From: Ochromonas danica
Lineage: Eukaryota > Sar > Chrysophyceae > Chromulinales > Chromulinaceae
Assembly: GCA_015146655.1 (NCBI GenBank)
Contig: VKHL01000242.1
Location: 2,501 to 27,892, forward strand
Length of the DNA: 25,392 nt
Reading direction: 5' to 3'
In this document: positions 17,263 to 25,392 of the stretch, one piece after another
Layout of the letters: every line of letters begins with the position of its first letter
Position numbering within the stretch: position 1 is the stretch's first letter
The notes under the pieces: model-generated
Seen by the model: only the letters and a program-made list of their open reading frames with translations
Told to the model about the DNA's origin: nothing
Databases searched by the model: none
Translations under genes and position numbers: made by a program

Positions 17263-17881
17263 ATCTATCTAGTAGATACTGTAGATATGAGATAGATCCT
17301 CTTAGAGTAGGAATTGACTGACTGACTGACTTCTTCGGAATATGGAATACTGAAAGAAAAACTGAAAGAAAGATATCTTATTCACTTCTTTCACACCTAA
17401 ACCTTCCTTCTTGTGGATGATGATTAATTGATTAGATTCTAGGGAATCTTGTTTTTACTATTAACTACAGAAACAAAATAATGGATGGATTCTTTTTTCT
17501 TTCTTGATAATATTAAAAAATAGAAAAGAAAAAAGGATTAATAGAGCTAACTCTAAAAGACTACTGCTTCGTCGTCGTGACAAGGATGGACTAGTCTAGA
17601 TTGGATTGGATTGTGAGTACTTGCTTGTGTGATGTGATGCATCACATTGCTTGGATGCATGCAAAAAGATTCTCAGCAGAGATTTCACTGTCCCGCTTCC
17701 GGTCCGCGAGAGAAAGGGGCAAAGGGCAAAGGAACGCATTTAAAAACTCGCAAAACACGAGTTATACTCCATATATGATGTGCTTTACCCCACGCAATGA
17801 GTAATCGTTGTCCAAAACCGCTCTTGTTTTCTTCTTCGAAATAAAGAACAAAGAGAGAAAGAAATAAGAAATAGAAAAAAA
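17263..17881. promoter_or_regulatory. Divergent promoter region between chitin synthase and the small charged protein
   Basis: A 619-bp stretch between outward-facing start codons. It contains a 16-bp perfect palindrome (17632-17647), a GACT repeat (about 17317-17331), TTGGATTGGATTG units (about 17601-17612), a hairpin AACTCG/CGAGTT with a 7-nt loop (17745-17763), and A-rich runs before the right-hand ATG. I see no further gene: a 67-codon frame at 17601-17804 has no recognisable feature. Confidence 0.5.
17632..17647. promoter_or_regulatory. 16-bp perfect palindrome ATGTGATGCATCACAT
   Basis: A spacer-free inverted repeat centred on GATGCATC inside a divergent promoter. Symmetry of this length suits a dimeric transcription factor, and a second ATGCATGC follows 10 bp later. 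Binding is inferred only. Confidence 0.4.
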
Positions 17882-18478
17882 ATGTCTGATAAAAAGGACT
17901 TGTCTGTCAAAGTAATTACTGTAGCCAATGCGGGATCATGTAGTGCCTATGAGCTAAGGTGAGAGCCTCCTCTTTATCATTTATTCTGATCGACTTTCCT
18001 GACTGAGTAGTGGACTTGATTGAGTAGACAGGAACTCATTCGAAGAGGAGCATTTGACTTGGAAGAGGAGAAGGTTAACTTTCGATCTCTTCTACAGCGA
18101 CTGATGGTAGAACTAGTGAAGGATGAAGAGGCACTACAGGCTCAACGATTGAAAGAACAAGAGGAATCAGCTGCTGCCAAGAGAGAAGAAGCAAAGAAGG
18201 AACGCGAGAGAAAGAAGGCAGAAGCACTCGAGCGCAGTAGACAGCGTCAAGCAGACCCAGCCTACCTCCAATCCCGCCAGACTGCCAGCACTCTGGCGTC
18301 TGGCTCCTCTACACCTGTCATTGCAGCTGTTGGAGTAGTCGATGAAGTGAAGAAGGATGACTCTGTCACTGAAGAAGGTAAAGGTAGTGGAGAGGATAGA
18401 CAAAAAGGAGAAGAAGAGGAAGAAGATGTTTTTCGTGCTTATAAGTCGAAAAGTAGGAATAAAGTCTATGTGAAGTGA
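17882..18478 (+). CDS. Small charged coiled-coil protein of unknown family (2 exons)
   Basis: The exons are 17882..17958 and 18028..18478, with a 69-nt GT-AG intron splitting an Arg codon. The product is 175 aa. Splicing removes the in-frame stop and joins ...AGSCSAYEL to RQELIRRGAFDLEEEKVNF without a break. Residues 1-60 look like a compact domain (VKVITVANAGSCSAYELRQE ... NFRSLLQRLMVELVKDE). Residues 60-100 are a highly charged single helix (AAAKREEAKKERERKKAEAL). Residues 105-160 are acidic and variable. The last residues, FRAYKSKSRNKVYVK, look conserved in style. I do not recognise the family. The alternation of an ordered head, a charged helix and a short basic tail suggests a binding adaptor, but this is speculation. 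The ATG follows an A-run with A at -3. Confidence 0.8.
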
Positions 18479-18677
18479 GTAGTACTGCTATTGGCCGCTA
18501 CCACCACTATGCACACCATTATTAGAATAATGCAGCTGTTAGCAGTCTTCTTGATATATTTTGTAAATATCACTAATGTACCACCTGGATAGGGATAAAC
18601 AAGGTCCATTTAGTGAATTACTTAACTTTGTTAAGGAAATACTTAATTCATTTTGATGGACAATTTCAATATTAGTG

Positions 18678-19265
18678 ATGAGAATATTGCCAATTCAAGC
18701 TTTTCGCACAGCCTTGACCAAGAAGACAGGTCTATCTAGACCATCTATTGGTGCTCTAGATGTAGGTAGGAAGCATATAGGTCTAGCCTTAGTACCTCTC
18801 TTTACCACTCAGATCTCCCCCTTAGGTAGTGTTGAGGTACACCGTCATCAAGAAGTACTTCATGGTAGATCACTTATCTCCTATGATAAAGTCTCTCAAC
18901 GTATTCAAAAATATATTAATCAAGAAGAAATCATTGGATTAGTGATAGGTTTCCCATTAGGACCAAATAATGAAATTACACCACTTTGTCATGAAATATA
19001 CCAATTAATTGAACATTTACATTGTTATCAACCCCTTTCTAATAGACGATTACTACAAGAAGAAGAAGAAGAGAGAGAAGAGATGCTTTGTACGTTTTGG
19101 GATGAACGTAACTCTACCGTAGGAGCACGTCGACTTGTGAAAGATATGATGTTATCATCACGTCGTACAGTCATGTTGAAATATAAAGATAGTCTAGCTG
19201 CTTCATTGATCTTACAAGGTTTCTTAGAGCATGGGAATGGGAATGGGACGGGTGCAGATCGGTGA
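18678..19265 (+). CDS. YqgF/RuvX-type RNase H-fold nuclease, probably organellar
   Basis: A 195-aa intronless protein. The frame is open from a GTG at 18675, but the first ATG is at 18678 and is chosen. The N-terminus MRILPIQAFRTALTKKTGLS is basic and lacks acids, as in organelle presequences. The RNase H-like fold has SIGALDVGRKHIGLAL (Asp28), LVIGFPLGPNNE, FWDERNST (Glu143) and KYKDSLAASLILQGFL (Asp171), the three acidic residues expected at the active site. Bacterial YqgF/RuvX acts as a putative Holliday-junction resolvase and in processing of pre-16S rRNA ends; eukaryotic versions are commonly of plastid or mitochondrial ancestry. A Glu-rich insertion (about 127-135) sits before the DER motif. 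Function in this organism is inferred. It is transcribed codirectionally, 199 bp after the unknown small protein. Confidence 0.9.
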   Translation: MRILPIQAFRTALTKKTGLSRPSIGALDVGRKHIGLALVPLFTTQISPLGSVEVHRHQEVLHGRSLISYDKVSQRIQKYINQEEIIGLVIGFPLGPNNEITPLCHEIYQLIEHLHCYQPLSNRRLLQEEEEEREEMLCTFWDERNSTVGARRLVKDMMLSSRRTVMLKYKDSLAASLILQGFLEHGNGNGTGADR

Positions 19266-20421
19266 GAAGAGATAAGACAAGGTAGTGGTAGTAGTGTAGT
19301 AGTAGTTGGGTAGTGCAGACAGGGTAGTGGTAGTGTAGTGCTATACTGTATGTATAGTACTAGTCTATACTATATGAGATATGGTATGGTGTGATAGGAT
19401 GGTCTCTCTCTCTCTCTCTTTCTATTCATAATATAGTCTCCTGTACTGTACTAGTTAGTCTATCACTACCATTGACTCAGACTACTGTAACTAACTATTT
19501 ACTACTGGGTATGTACTGCTTGTGCTTGCTTCTGGGGGGAGGGAGTTACAGTAGATGTGTGGTAACTAGACTAACAACTAAACTAACAAGGTCTCTACTA
19601 CTACATGTATATCTCATAATAGACTATAACGCTTCCCCCCAAGCAGTGTAACCTTCTCTAGCATAGCATAGCATAGGATACTGTAGCTACTGGGGTGCTA
19701 CTGTATGACACAAGTTAACTCAAGGTGAGTTATCAACTAGACAGTACTGGAGTAGTCTACAGTCTACGGTTAGTGTGTAGTTGTAGTAGTTCAGCATGTT
19801 CACTAACACCATCACCACCATACACTCTATCATTAGTAGTATTATTACAAAACTGCCAGGCATATGACATTGACATGATATCATATCATCACATGTAAAA
19901 ACAACATTTCTCTCTCATATAGTTACTATTGTTATAACAGGTAACAGTTGTACAATGAGAGGAAGAAGTAGTATATATATAAATATATAAATTATATGAA
20001 AAATTAAATAATAAATTAATACTAGTATAATGCATGCATCTTCATAATCATTTCATAATATTACAGAACAGTAAGTACAGTCACTCACTATATATAATTA
20101 AATGGAAATTAAATGAAGTAACAATGGCATCAAGTCGAATTGATCGATCCATTCATCACACTAAATTTAACATACAAATTAAAAAGTATGTATTCATATA
20201 CAAGTAGTATTGAGGTATTCAAAATTTGACGAGTTAGTATATACAGTATGTAGACTAATGACAGTGTCATTTGATCGATATTGTCATAGTAGTATATACT
20301 ATAGTCATCATCACTATTACTATTACTATTACTATTATTATTACTATTACTATCATATCAGATAATAACTACAGTAACTTTAACTAACTTGCTTCTCATT
20401 ACAAAACACTTCATTTGCTTA
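19266..20421. other. Repeat-rich convergent spacer
   Basis: These 1156 bp separate the 3' ends of the YqgF gene and the inositol kinase gene. It carries TAGTGG/GTAGTAG repeats (19280-19340), CTAGTCTA and CTACAGTA words, GCATAGCATAG (19659-19675), an AT-only patch (about 19972-20020) and an ATTACT microsatellite (20313-20353). A frame of 86 codons at 19391-19651 consists of repeat-derived Leu/Ser and is not credible. I see no gene. Confidence 0.65.
20313..20353. repeat. (ACTATT)n microsatellite
   Basis: About six units of ACTATT with one ATTATT variant, 70 bp beyond the 3' end of the inositol kinase coding region. Confidence 0.85.
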
Positions 20422-21633
20422 TTAAGTATGAGAATAAAGAAACTTCTGACGATATTCTTGACAAAGAGTAGTATTAAACTCTCCCTCATCATTATTCTCA
20501 CTCTCTACTCCTTCAACTATTAATGTCAACATTCGAATCAAGTTATCCAGTCCATGCAAATACCCTTCATCTACTCCTCCTCCTCCTCCTTCCTCTCTTG
20601 TTGTTTTGACCACATGAGCAAAGTCAATCATCTTCACTCGACAATGTGGTCGGCTAGCAGTACTAGTAGCACTAGTAGTAGTGGTAGTAGTAGTACTTCT
20701 TATACTATCATAGACGACTAATAATGAAGAACAATAAAAGCGATAATAATCTTGTTCTTTCATTACATCTTTGATTGTCTTTAATAGTTGAATAATCTCT
20801 TGAATAATCTCTTTACGAACAGTAGTAGTAGTAGTAGTATTACTACTACTATAACCATCATTAAAGAAGAATGCTAAACCATAAATGACTTCATGAGGAA
20901 GAAGAGAACGACCAAAATGTTTACCAAGAGTATGATAACAATGTTTCATATGATCCCATACTTTTAATCCTGTAATACGAAAGCCTATAGTATGTTGATA
21001 AGGATATTTACCTTGTTCTCGATTAATTTTATCTCTTGAAGCAGTTGGTTCATACGTCTGTTGACCCATTTTAATATCAATGAGACAAGGTATGGTATAT
21101 CCTTGTGTTAGATCTTGTAGACATAGACAAGGTAAGAGGTTTGTAGTAGGAATACCAAATGAAGTAGTGGTAGAGGTAGTGGTGGGTGGACAGGTTGGGT
21201 TAGGAATGAAGACTACCCCATGAAAGACTGGTAGACACTCTCTTAGACCTTCTATTATCTTCTTCTGTCTCCTAGTCTCACTCTTCTTCTCTCCTTCTCC
21301 TTCTCCTTCCTCTCCTTCTCCTTCTTCTTCTAGTAGTAGTTGTTGTTGTAATTGTGTTGAAAATATCTCTTCATAGAAAAGTGTTTCACGTGTAAAGAGA
21401 TCTTTCTTAACTTGAGGTTTTAAAATGAAATGTTGACGATAACGACGTACTTTTTCACTGACATGTCCTGCTATTTGATGATCAAAGTCTTCAATCTCTT
21501 CTTCCTGAGGAAGGACAAGGACTTCATCAACAACATGATTAAGAGAACTGTTAACAAGTGTTTGGCTAGGAGGATGATCCTCCATAGAGGTAGAAGTAGA
21601 CGTGGGAGAGACAGCTGACAGTAGCTCGACCAT
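20422..21633 (-). CDS. Inositol polyphosphate kinase (IP6K/IPMK family)
   Basis: A 403-aa intronless protein, ATG at 21633-21631. The family signature PxxxDxKxG is present as IPCLIDIKMGQQTYEP (P182, D186, K188, G190). Other family elements are GFRITGLKVWD (217-227), the SSLL motif at 302-305 in FYCSSLLVVYDS, and MIDFAHV (metal-binding Asp337) followed by YLHGLDNLIRML. The N-terminal lobe has FILKPQVKKDLFTRETLFYE. It phosphorylates inositol phosphates to make higher phosphates or pyrophosphates. The overall form (PCLIDIKMG, GFRITGLKVW) suits IP6K slightly better than IPMK, but I cannot separate them by eye. Low-complexity insertions interrupt the fold at loops: Gly/Glu (104-116), Thr/Ser (149-159, 265-271, 313-326) and Gly (349-353), mostly encoded by TAG/AGT-type microsatellites read in antisense. 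Catalytic residues are intact. Confidence 0.9.
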   Translation of the reverse strand: MVELLSAVSPTSTSTSMEDHPPSQTLVNSSLNHVVDEVLVLPQEEEIEDFDHQIAGHVSEKVRRYRQHFILKPQVKKDLFTRETLFYEEIFSTQLQQQLLLEEEGEGEEGEGEGEKKSETRRQKKIIEGLRECLPVFHGVVFIPNPTCPPTTTSTTTSFGIPTTNLLPCLCLQDLTQGYTIPCLIDIKMGQQTYEPTASRDKINREQGKYPYQHTIGFRITGLKVWDHMKHCYHTLGKHFGRSLLPHEVIYGLAFFFNDGYSSSNTTTTTTVRKEIIQEIIQLLKTIKDVMKEQDYYRFYCSSLLVVYDSIRSTTTTTTTSATSTASRPHCRVKMIDFAHVVKTTREEGGGGGVDEGYLHGLDNLIRMLTLIVEGVESENNDEGEFNTTLCQEYRQKFLYSHT

Positions 21634-22098
21634 GACACCACTAGACTAGTTCTTCACTCTATCTCTATCTCTCTCTGTAGTCATTCAATTGTGATGGTCA
21701 TGATGAAAACACAAACCTTGAATCATGGAACAAACAGGGAAACCTGGAAAAATGAAGTTTAAACTAGTAATTGTGCCTTCTTTCAAAAGCGAGTTTTAAC
21801 ATTATCGATTATTTTCCGCGGCTGGTACATACTTCCACATCAATTTAGACTTTATCATCAATTCATCATCCATATGACTACAGTACTAGGTCTGAAGGAA
21901 GTTGATACTACAGTACTAGGTCTTTAATAAGGTTAAAACTATACAAAAGTTTGATATTGAAAATTTGATGTAAAGCTGTGAAAGAACAAAGATATTGATA
22001 TTTTTAGTCTTTTAATTCTATACACATGGTTAATCCCCTTTTCATCATTATGAAGGATAACACCTACTAAGCATCCAGACCACTCTATTTCACCTATC
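21634..22098. other. Spacer between inositol kinase start and O-fucosyltransferase end
   Basis: These 465 bp should contain the promoter of the kinase gene and the 3' UTR of the fucosyltransferase gene, both on the minus strand. The only structure seen is a 17-bp direct repeat, ACTACAGTACTAGGTCT, at 21877-21893 and 21907-21923. No gene is supported. Confidence 0.6.
21877..21923. repeat. 17-bp direct repeat spaced by 13 bp
   Basis: Two perfect copies of ACTACAGTACTAGGTCT with a 30-bp period, separated by GAAGGAAGTTGAT. The core CTACAGTAC recurs singly elsewhere in spacers of this window (for example at about 12636). Confidence 0.9.
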
Positions 22099-23903
22099 TT
22101 ATTCATCTATGTCTTTAAAGACCTCTACAAAGTCTCTTACCCACAGAGGGAAATGAACCTTTGGATGAGTATGAAGTTGATACATTTGATTCTTCATAAA
22201 GTAATACGTTCTCTCATAGATACCTCTTCGATCCAGAATCCTCTTTCCCATTCGATGCTTATCAGATGATAAAGGAGCATCTATGGTAATGGTTCGATTA
22301 AGATATCCTCTCATTCGGGTGATATAAGCGGTAAAGGTGCTCAAAGGGGTGCCAATAAAGGTGTGTGCTCCAGCACAAATTACCTGCTCGATCATCCCAA
22401 CATAGTTTGGATTGACTTCTTCAATTCCACTACCTCCCTCTACATCTTTCAAGAAGTAAATAGCTTTATATTCAGCTTCAAAAGGAGCAAAGAATGATCG
22501 ATTCCCTTCATCTGTAGCAATATATGCAATCCTCTCTTTACGATCAGGTACGAGATGGTTAGTCAAAGCAACAATTTCCTCAGCTGGAAGACGAGTATGC
22601 TTTTGTTGGAAATCACCTCGTCGTATATGGAAAGCAACATACTTAGCATCCATATCATCTAATGATCCTGGTCGAGGTAGAAGAGGCATAGAAGAAGAAG
22701 AGATTGTTGATGGTTGATCTTGTAAGACTAATAATCTTTCAATAATTCTTGATGCAACACAGAATATCTCATCATGATATCTTAATCGATCTCTTACAAT
22801 ACGTTTAACTAACTTTTCTTCTTTTGGATTAGCCCAGAAGAGATAAGAATAATAATGCGTTAGTAATCGATTCTCATGATGACCAGGAAAGAATAACGCA
22901 CGATGATAGTTTAAGCTATTATCATAAGGCCATAGTTTTCTCTCTTTATTCATAGAGAATTCATCTAATCGCTTGGGATCGACTGCTTGGAAATCTCCTA
23001 AATGTTCACTCCCTCCTTGACTTTCCTCTAAGATATGTCCAGACTCATGAGAGGTGATATTAAATCCTATAAATACTTTCCCGGGTTGCCATTGTCTTGT
23101 CTCACATGCTGATTCTAAATAATTCCATAGTGGTTTACGTATTAAATGAGTGTCATTCTTGGGTAAGGGAAGAGAAAGTAAACCCGGTGCAGCAATAGTG
23201 GATAAGAATTGTTCCATAGGCATTGTCTCCAATCCTTTCCCTGCTCGAAGACGTGAAAAATCAAAATAAGCTTCAATGGTAGCTTTATTCTGCCCCCATT
23301 TCTTATTTAAGACTAACAGATAGAGTATAGCACTGGGTGGAATAACTAAGATACGACCAGTCACCTATCATTCATCCACCATCATTTATCAAACAACGTG
23401 AGTTAGAAAGAAGCAGTTTTCGATGTAGTGTATACTGTACAATATAGCCTAGGGGATGTATACATATATAGTAGATGGATAGATAGGTTTACTTACCATA
23501 GCAAATACAATAACAACTTCTAATGCCATACGAATATTATTCCATCCTCCTTCATCTGGTTGAAAAACAATAAACTTACGATGACTAGGTTTAGCATGTA
23601 ATCCATGATGTATTCGAAGAGGAGATTCAAAACAGTCCATGTTATCATTCCAATAATGAATTAAAGGATGGATTTTACATTTTGGTGGGAAATAGAGTTG
23701 ACAAGTTGCTGTTGCTGCAGGTGGTGGTGGTGGTGGTTGCTGTACGTCTCCTTGTTGATCTTGTTGTCGCTTGGCTTCTCTCTGTGGGGTAGTCACTTCA
23801 GCTGTGACTGTGTGGGGGTGAGGGATTAAGCCGCCAGGAGGAGAAGGTGATGAGGGTAGGATAGGAGAGGTCAGAGAGAGGTTTTTATTAGATAGAGGAG
23901 AAG

Positions 23904-23940
<37 letters not shown>

Positions 23941-24165
23941 TAATTCAAAAGCTTCAAATCCATCAGCAAATAAAGGATTCGAATTCTTTTTCTGTAAGAA
24001 TAATCCTTTACCACCTTCATGAAGAAAATGAGGACCTTGTGATTCATGTAGATAGAGAGAGACAAAAGTGGATAAGATGACAAAGATAGAGAGTAGGAAG
24101 ACTAGATAGTAGACGTGGCCATTACAAGATGAGGAAGTCATTGACCTTGGCACAGCGAATGGCAT
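22099..24165 (-). CDS. GDP-fucose protein O-fucosyltransferase-like type II membrane protein (2 exons)
   Basis: The exons are complement(23497..24165) and (22099..23364), with a 132-nt GT-AG intron in phase 0. The second exon begins with GTG, which is a codon and not a start. The product is 644 aa. Residues 15-38 form a signal anchor (YYLVFLLSIFVILSTFVSLY), placing the catalytic part in the Golgi or ER lumen. Residues 60-150 are a low-complexity stem with 12 Thr and 7 Pro in a row. The catalytic domain starts at about 195 with DEGGWNNIRMALEVVIVFAM and VTGRILVIPPSAILY, typical of the PF10250 family. AFHIRRGDFQQKH (about 466) carries the GDP-fucose-binding Arg, YIATDEGNRSFF follows, and QVICAGAHTFIGTPLSTFTA is the conserved C-terminal block. 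Acceptor and exact subfamily (POFUT or plant-like) are not determinable by eye. The fold looks complete. Confidence 0.88.
23905..23940. repeat. (AGT)12 microsatellite coding for poly-Thr
   Basis: Twelve perfect AGT units on the plus strand, read on the minus strand as ACT codons giving 12 threonines in the lumenal stem of the fucosyltransferase. Such a tract could be densely O-glycosylated and is likely variable in length. Confidence 0.95.
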
Positions 24166-24549
24166 TAGTCTAATGACAGAGAGAATTAAAAAACTGAAAA
24201 CTATCGTATCCTTTCACAACTTTTACCAACTGCTGTTGCTCTATCTAAGGCAAGATATTATTACCTTGCACTGGATTATAATTCAGACGGCTTAAGTTAA
24301 AGGAGTCAATGAGTAACCGATTATCACAATTACAATTATCAATTTCAATATCATACTCAACAATTGATTGTGTTTTAGTTCGACTTATACACTTGATCTC
24401 ATCTAAAGACTCCTTCCTGGAAGGCTTTGGTAAGATATGCGATACATGATGTGAACGATGCCATACATAGGTCAGACACCTAAAGTTCCAGATTCTGGGT
24501 ATCTGGAGATGGTTCACTGACTGACTGTTGTTTGGATGATTTGATTTGA

Positions 24550-24593
<44 letters not shown>

Positions 24594-24659
24594 ACGTCAT
24601 CCAATCTCTCTAATTCAGTGTAATCATCTCTCTCTCTCTCCCTCTCTAATTTAGACCTG
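24166..24659. promoter_or_regulatory. Divergent region between fucosyltransferase and the right-edge gene
   Basis: These 494 bp separate two outward-facing genes. It includes an (ATC)14 microsatellite (24551-24593), a TCTC tract with acceptor-like TTTAG at 24650-24654, and a candidate first exon of the right-hand gene (24309-24429). The 119-codon minus frame at 24245-24604 begins with an Asp run that is simply the microsatellite in antisense. Confidence 0.5.
24551..24593. repeat. (ATC)14 microsatellite
   Basis: Fourteen perfect ATC units. It lies in the likely 5' intron of the right-edge gene, as repeats do in both introns of the phosphatase gene. Confidence 0.95.
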
Positions 24660-25392
24660 ATGTTTCAAGAAGAGATAGATGATTTAGATCGTCTAGATGA
24701 AGAGAATCGTCTGAATGACTTGCATTTCATTGATGAAGGTTCTTATATCTTTTCTGATGAAAATGGTGATGAGCATGACTTCTTCGATCTCTCTGGTCAT
24801 GGTAGTGTTAACTACAACCACACCATTGCTACTACTACTGCTACTACTAATATGAACACTAACCTCACTAATAATACCTCTTCCTATGAACCTACTCGAC
24901 AAGAAGAAGAGGAATACCAGCAGAAGGAGCAGGAGGAGGAGGAGGAGGATGCTCATTACCCACAACAATCTTTCTCTCCTGGACGATCTGGACTAGGGAA
25001 TAGACCCTCCACCACCACTCCCTCTTCCTCCTCCTACTCAGAGAGGAAAGGGAAGAGGCAACAGACAGGAGGGGAAGGATCGCCTATTCTAACGGAATCC
25101 ATTGAGCGTGAATTAGCTCAACGATTAGATCTCACTATGTGGAGTAGTAGTCATAGACTCGATGTACAAGCTCAACTGAGTCATCTCATGAAAGAAGTCC
25201 ATCAGAAGAATGTCTCCTTACAAGCTATGCAGATTGAAGTCAATCATCTTCGATTAGCAGGACAAGGATTAGTAGATCAAGAACGAGAATGGAGACAACA
25301 ACGAGATGAAGCAAGAATGAAACAAGCTCAAGCAGAACAAGATAAGATGATTCTTGAGGTAGGTGACCCCTACCCCCTACCCCCCTACCCCC
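24660..25392 (+). CDS. Acidic coiled-coil protein, 5' part only
   Basis: From ATG 24660 the frame is open to the right edge. A good donor, GAG|GTAGGT, at 25358/25359 probably ends the exon after 233 codons, with intron beyond. The N-terminus is acidic (FQEEIDDLDRLDEENRLNDL, then DENGDEHDFFDLS). Next come a Thr/Asn-rich stretch, a Glu/Gln run (EEEEYQQKEQEEEEEDA), a Ser/Gly/Arg-rich linker and, from about residue 145, a coiled coil (SIERELAQRLDL ... QLSHLMKEVHQKNVSLQAMQ ... EREWRQQRDEARMKQAQAEQ). I do not recognise the family; cytoskeletal or centrosomal scaffolds often look like this, but that is only an analogy. An acceptor-like site at 24650-24654 lies just upstream, and an exon 24309..24429 could join in frame (MSNRLSQLQLS ... 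DSFLEGF|DLM), so the true start may be 24309. Confidence 0.75.
   Translation, partial: MFQEEIDDLDRLDEENRLNDLHFIDEGSYIFSDENGDEHDFFDLSGHGSVNYNHTIATTTATTNMNTNLTNNTSSYEPTRQEEEEYQQKEQEEEEEDAHYPQQSFSPGRSGLGNRPSTTTPSSSSYSERKGKRQQTGGEGSPILTESIERELAQRLDLTMWSSSHRLDVQAQLSHLMKEVHQKNVSLQAMQIEVNHLRLAGQGLVDQEREWRQQRDEARMKQAQAEQDKMILEVGDPYPLPPYP
25367..25392. repeat. C-rich repeat C4TA-C5TA-C6TA-C5 at the right edge
   Basis: Four C runs of 4-6 bases separated by TA, immediately after a probable splice donor. The complementary strand has four G runs of at least four with 2-nt loops. The repeat may continue beyond the window. Confidence 0.9.

Noticed and set aside
17601-17804. 67-codon frame in the divergent promoter
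   Set aside because: It has no recognisable motif, and it overlaps the palindrome and hairpin of the promoter region.
18675-18677. GTG start for the YqgF-like protein
   Set aside because: An ATG follows immediately and eukaryotic translation favours it.
19391-19651. 86-codon plus-strand frame
   Set aside because: It is made of repeat-derived Ser/Leu runs, with no domain and no sensible neighbours.
24245-24604. 119-codon minus-strand frame starting with a run of Asp
   Set aside because: The Asp run is the (ATC)14 microsatellite read in antisense. The rest has no recognisable domain, and the frame overlaps the likely promoter and first exon of the plus-strand gene.
1-25392. Transposons, LINEs, virus-like elements, CRISPR arrays or operon-like systems
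   Set aside because: I found no transposase, reverse transcriptase, integrase or capsid motifs, no terminal repeats and no regularly spaced palindromic repeats. The repeats seen are simple or minisatellite.

Overview
This is a nuclear DNA window from a gene-dense eukaryote, most likely a single-celled or coenocytic protist. Four eukaryotic-type tRNA genes are present, and spliceosomal GT-AG introns interrupt at least six genes. The products are classic eukaryotic proteins: SAGA/TREX-2 subunit ENY2, a Cwc21/SRRM2-type splicing factor, IMPACT, an inositol-hexakisphosphate-kinase-family enzyme and a GDP-fucose O-fucosyltransferase. All three stop codons are used normally. A chitin synthase, plus a coiled-coil protein resembling the outer-dynein-arm docking subunit ODAD3/CCDC151, fits a flagellated, chitin-making organism such as an oomycete/hyphochytrid-like stramenopile or a chytrid-like lineage. 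The sequence alone does not settle the lineage.

Left third (1-8 kb): the 5' end of a GNAT acetyltransferase on the minus strand runs off the left edge. It is followed by tRNA-Phe, a 10-bp minisatellite, the ODAD3-like gene, a gene-poor spacer with an inverted scrap of that same gene and a 28-bp perfect palindrome, three-exon ENY2 (minus), a second identical but inverted tRNA-Phe, four-exon HDDC2-type HD phosphohydrolase (plus), IMPACT-like RWD/UPF0029 protein (minus), tRNA-Leu(AAG) and a NUDT6-like Nudix hydrolase (minus).

Middle (8-17.3 kb): a dual-specificity phosphatase with two introns swollen by simple repeats, a Cwc21/SRRM2-like RS-domain splicing factor preceded by a short upstream ORF, tRNA-Arg(ACG), a 1.28-kb stretch without a convincing gene, and a two-exon chitin synthase (minus).

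Right third (17.3-25.4 kb): a divergent promoter, a two-exon small charged protein of unknown family, an organelle-type YqgF/RuvX nuclease, a repeat-rich 1.16-kb spacer, an inositol polyphosphate kinase (minus), a two-exon type II membrane O-fucosyltransferase (minus), and the first exons of an acidic coiled-coil protein that runs off the right edge next to a C-rich repeat.

The genes do not form a pathway or operon. They are independently transcribed, mostly housekeeping, with small introns (69-132 nt) unless a microsatellite has expanded them. Simple repeats pervade introns, spacers and several coding regions (poly-Gly, poly-Thr, poly-Glu). I saw no transposon, virus-like element or CRISPR array. 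No clear new molecular system is evident. The items most worth a second look are the inverted gene scrap with its palindrome, the inverted identical tRNA-Phe pair, the uORF of the splicing factor, and the unassigned small protein at 17.9 kb.
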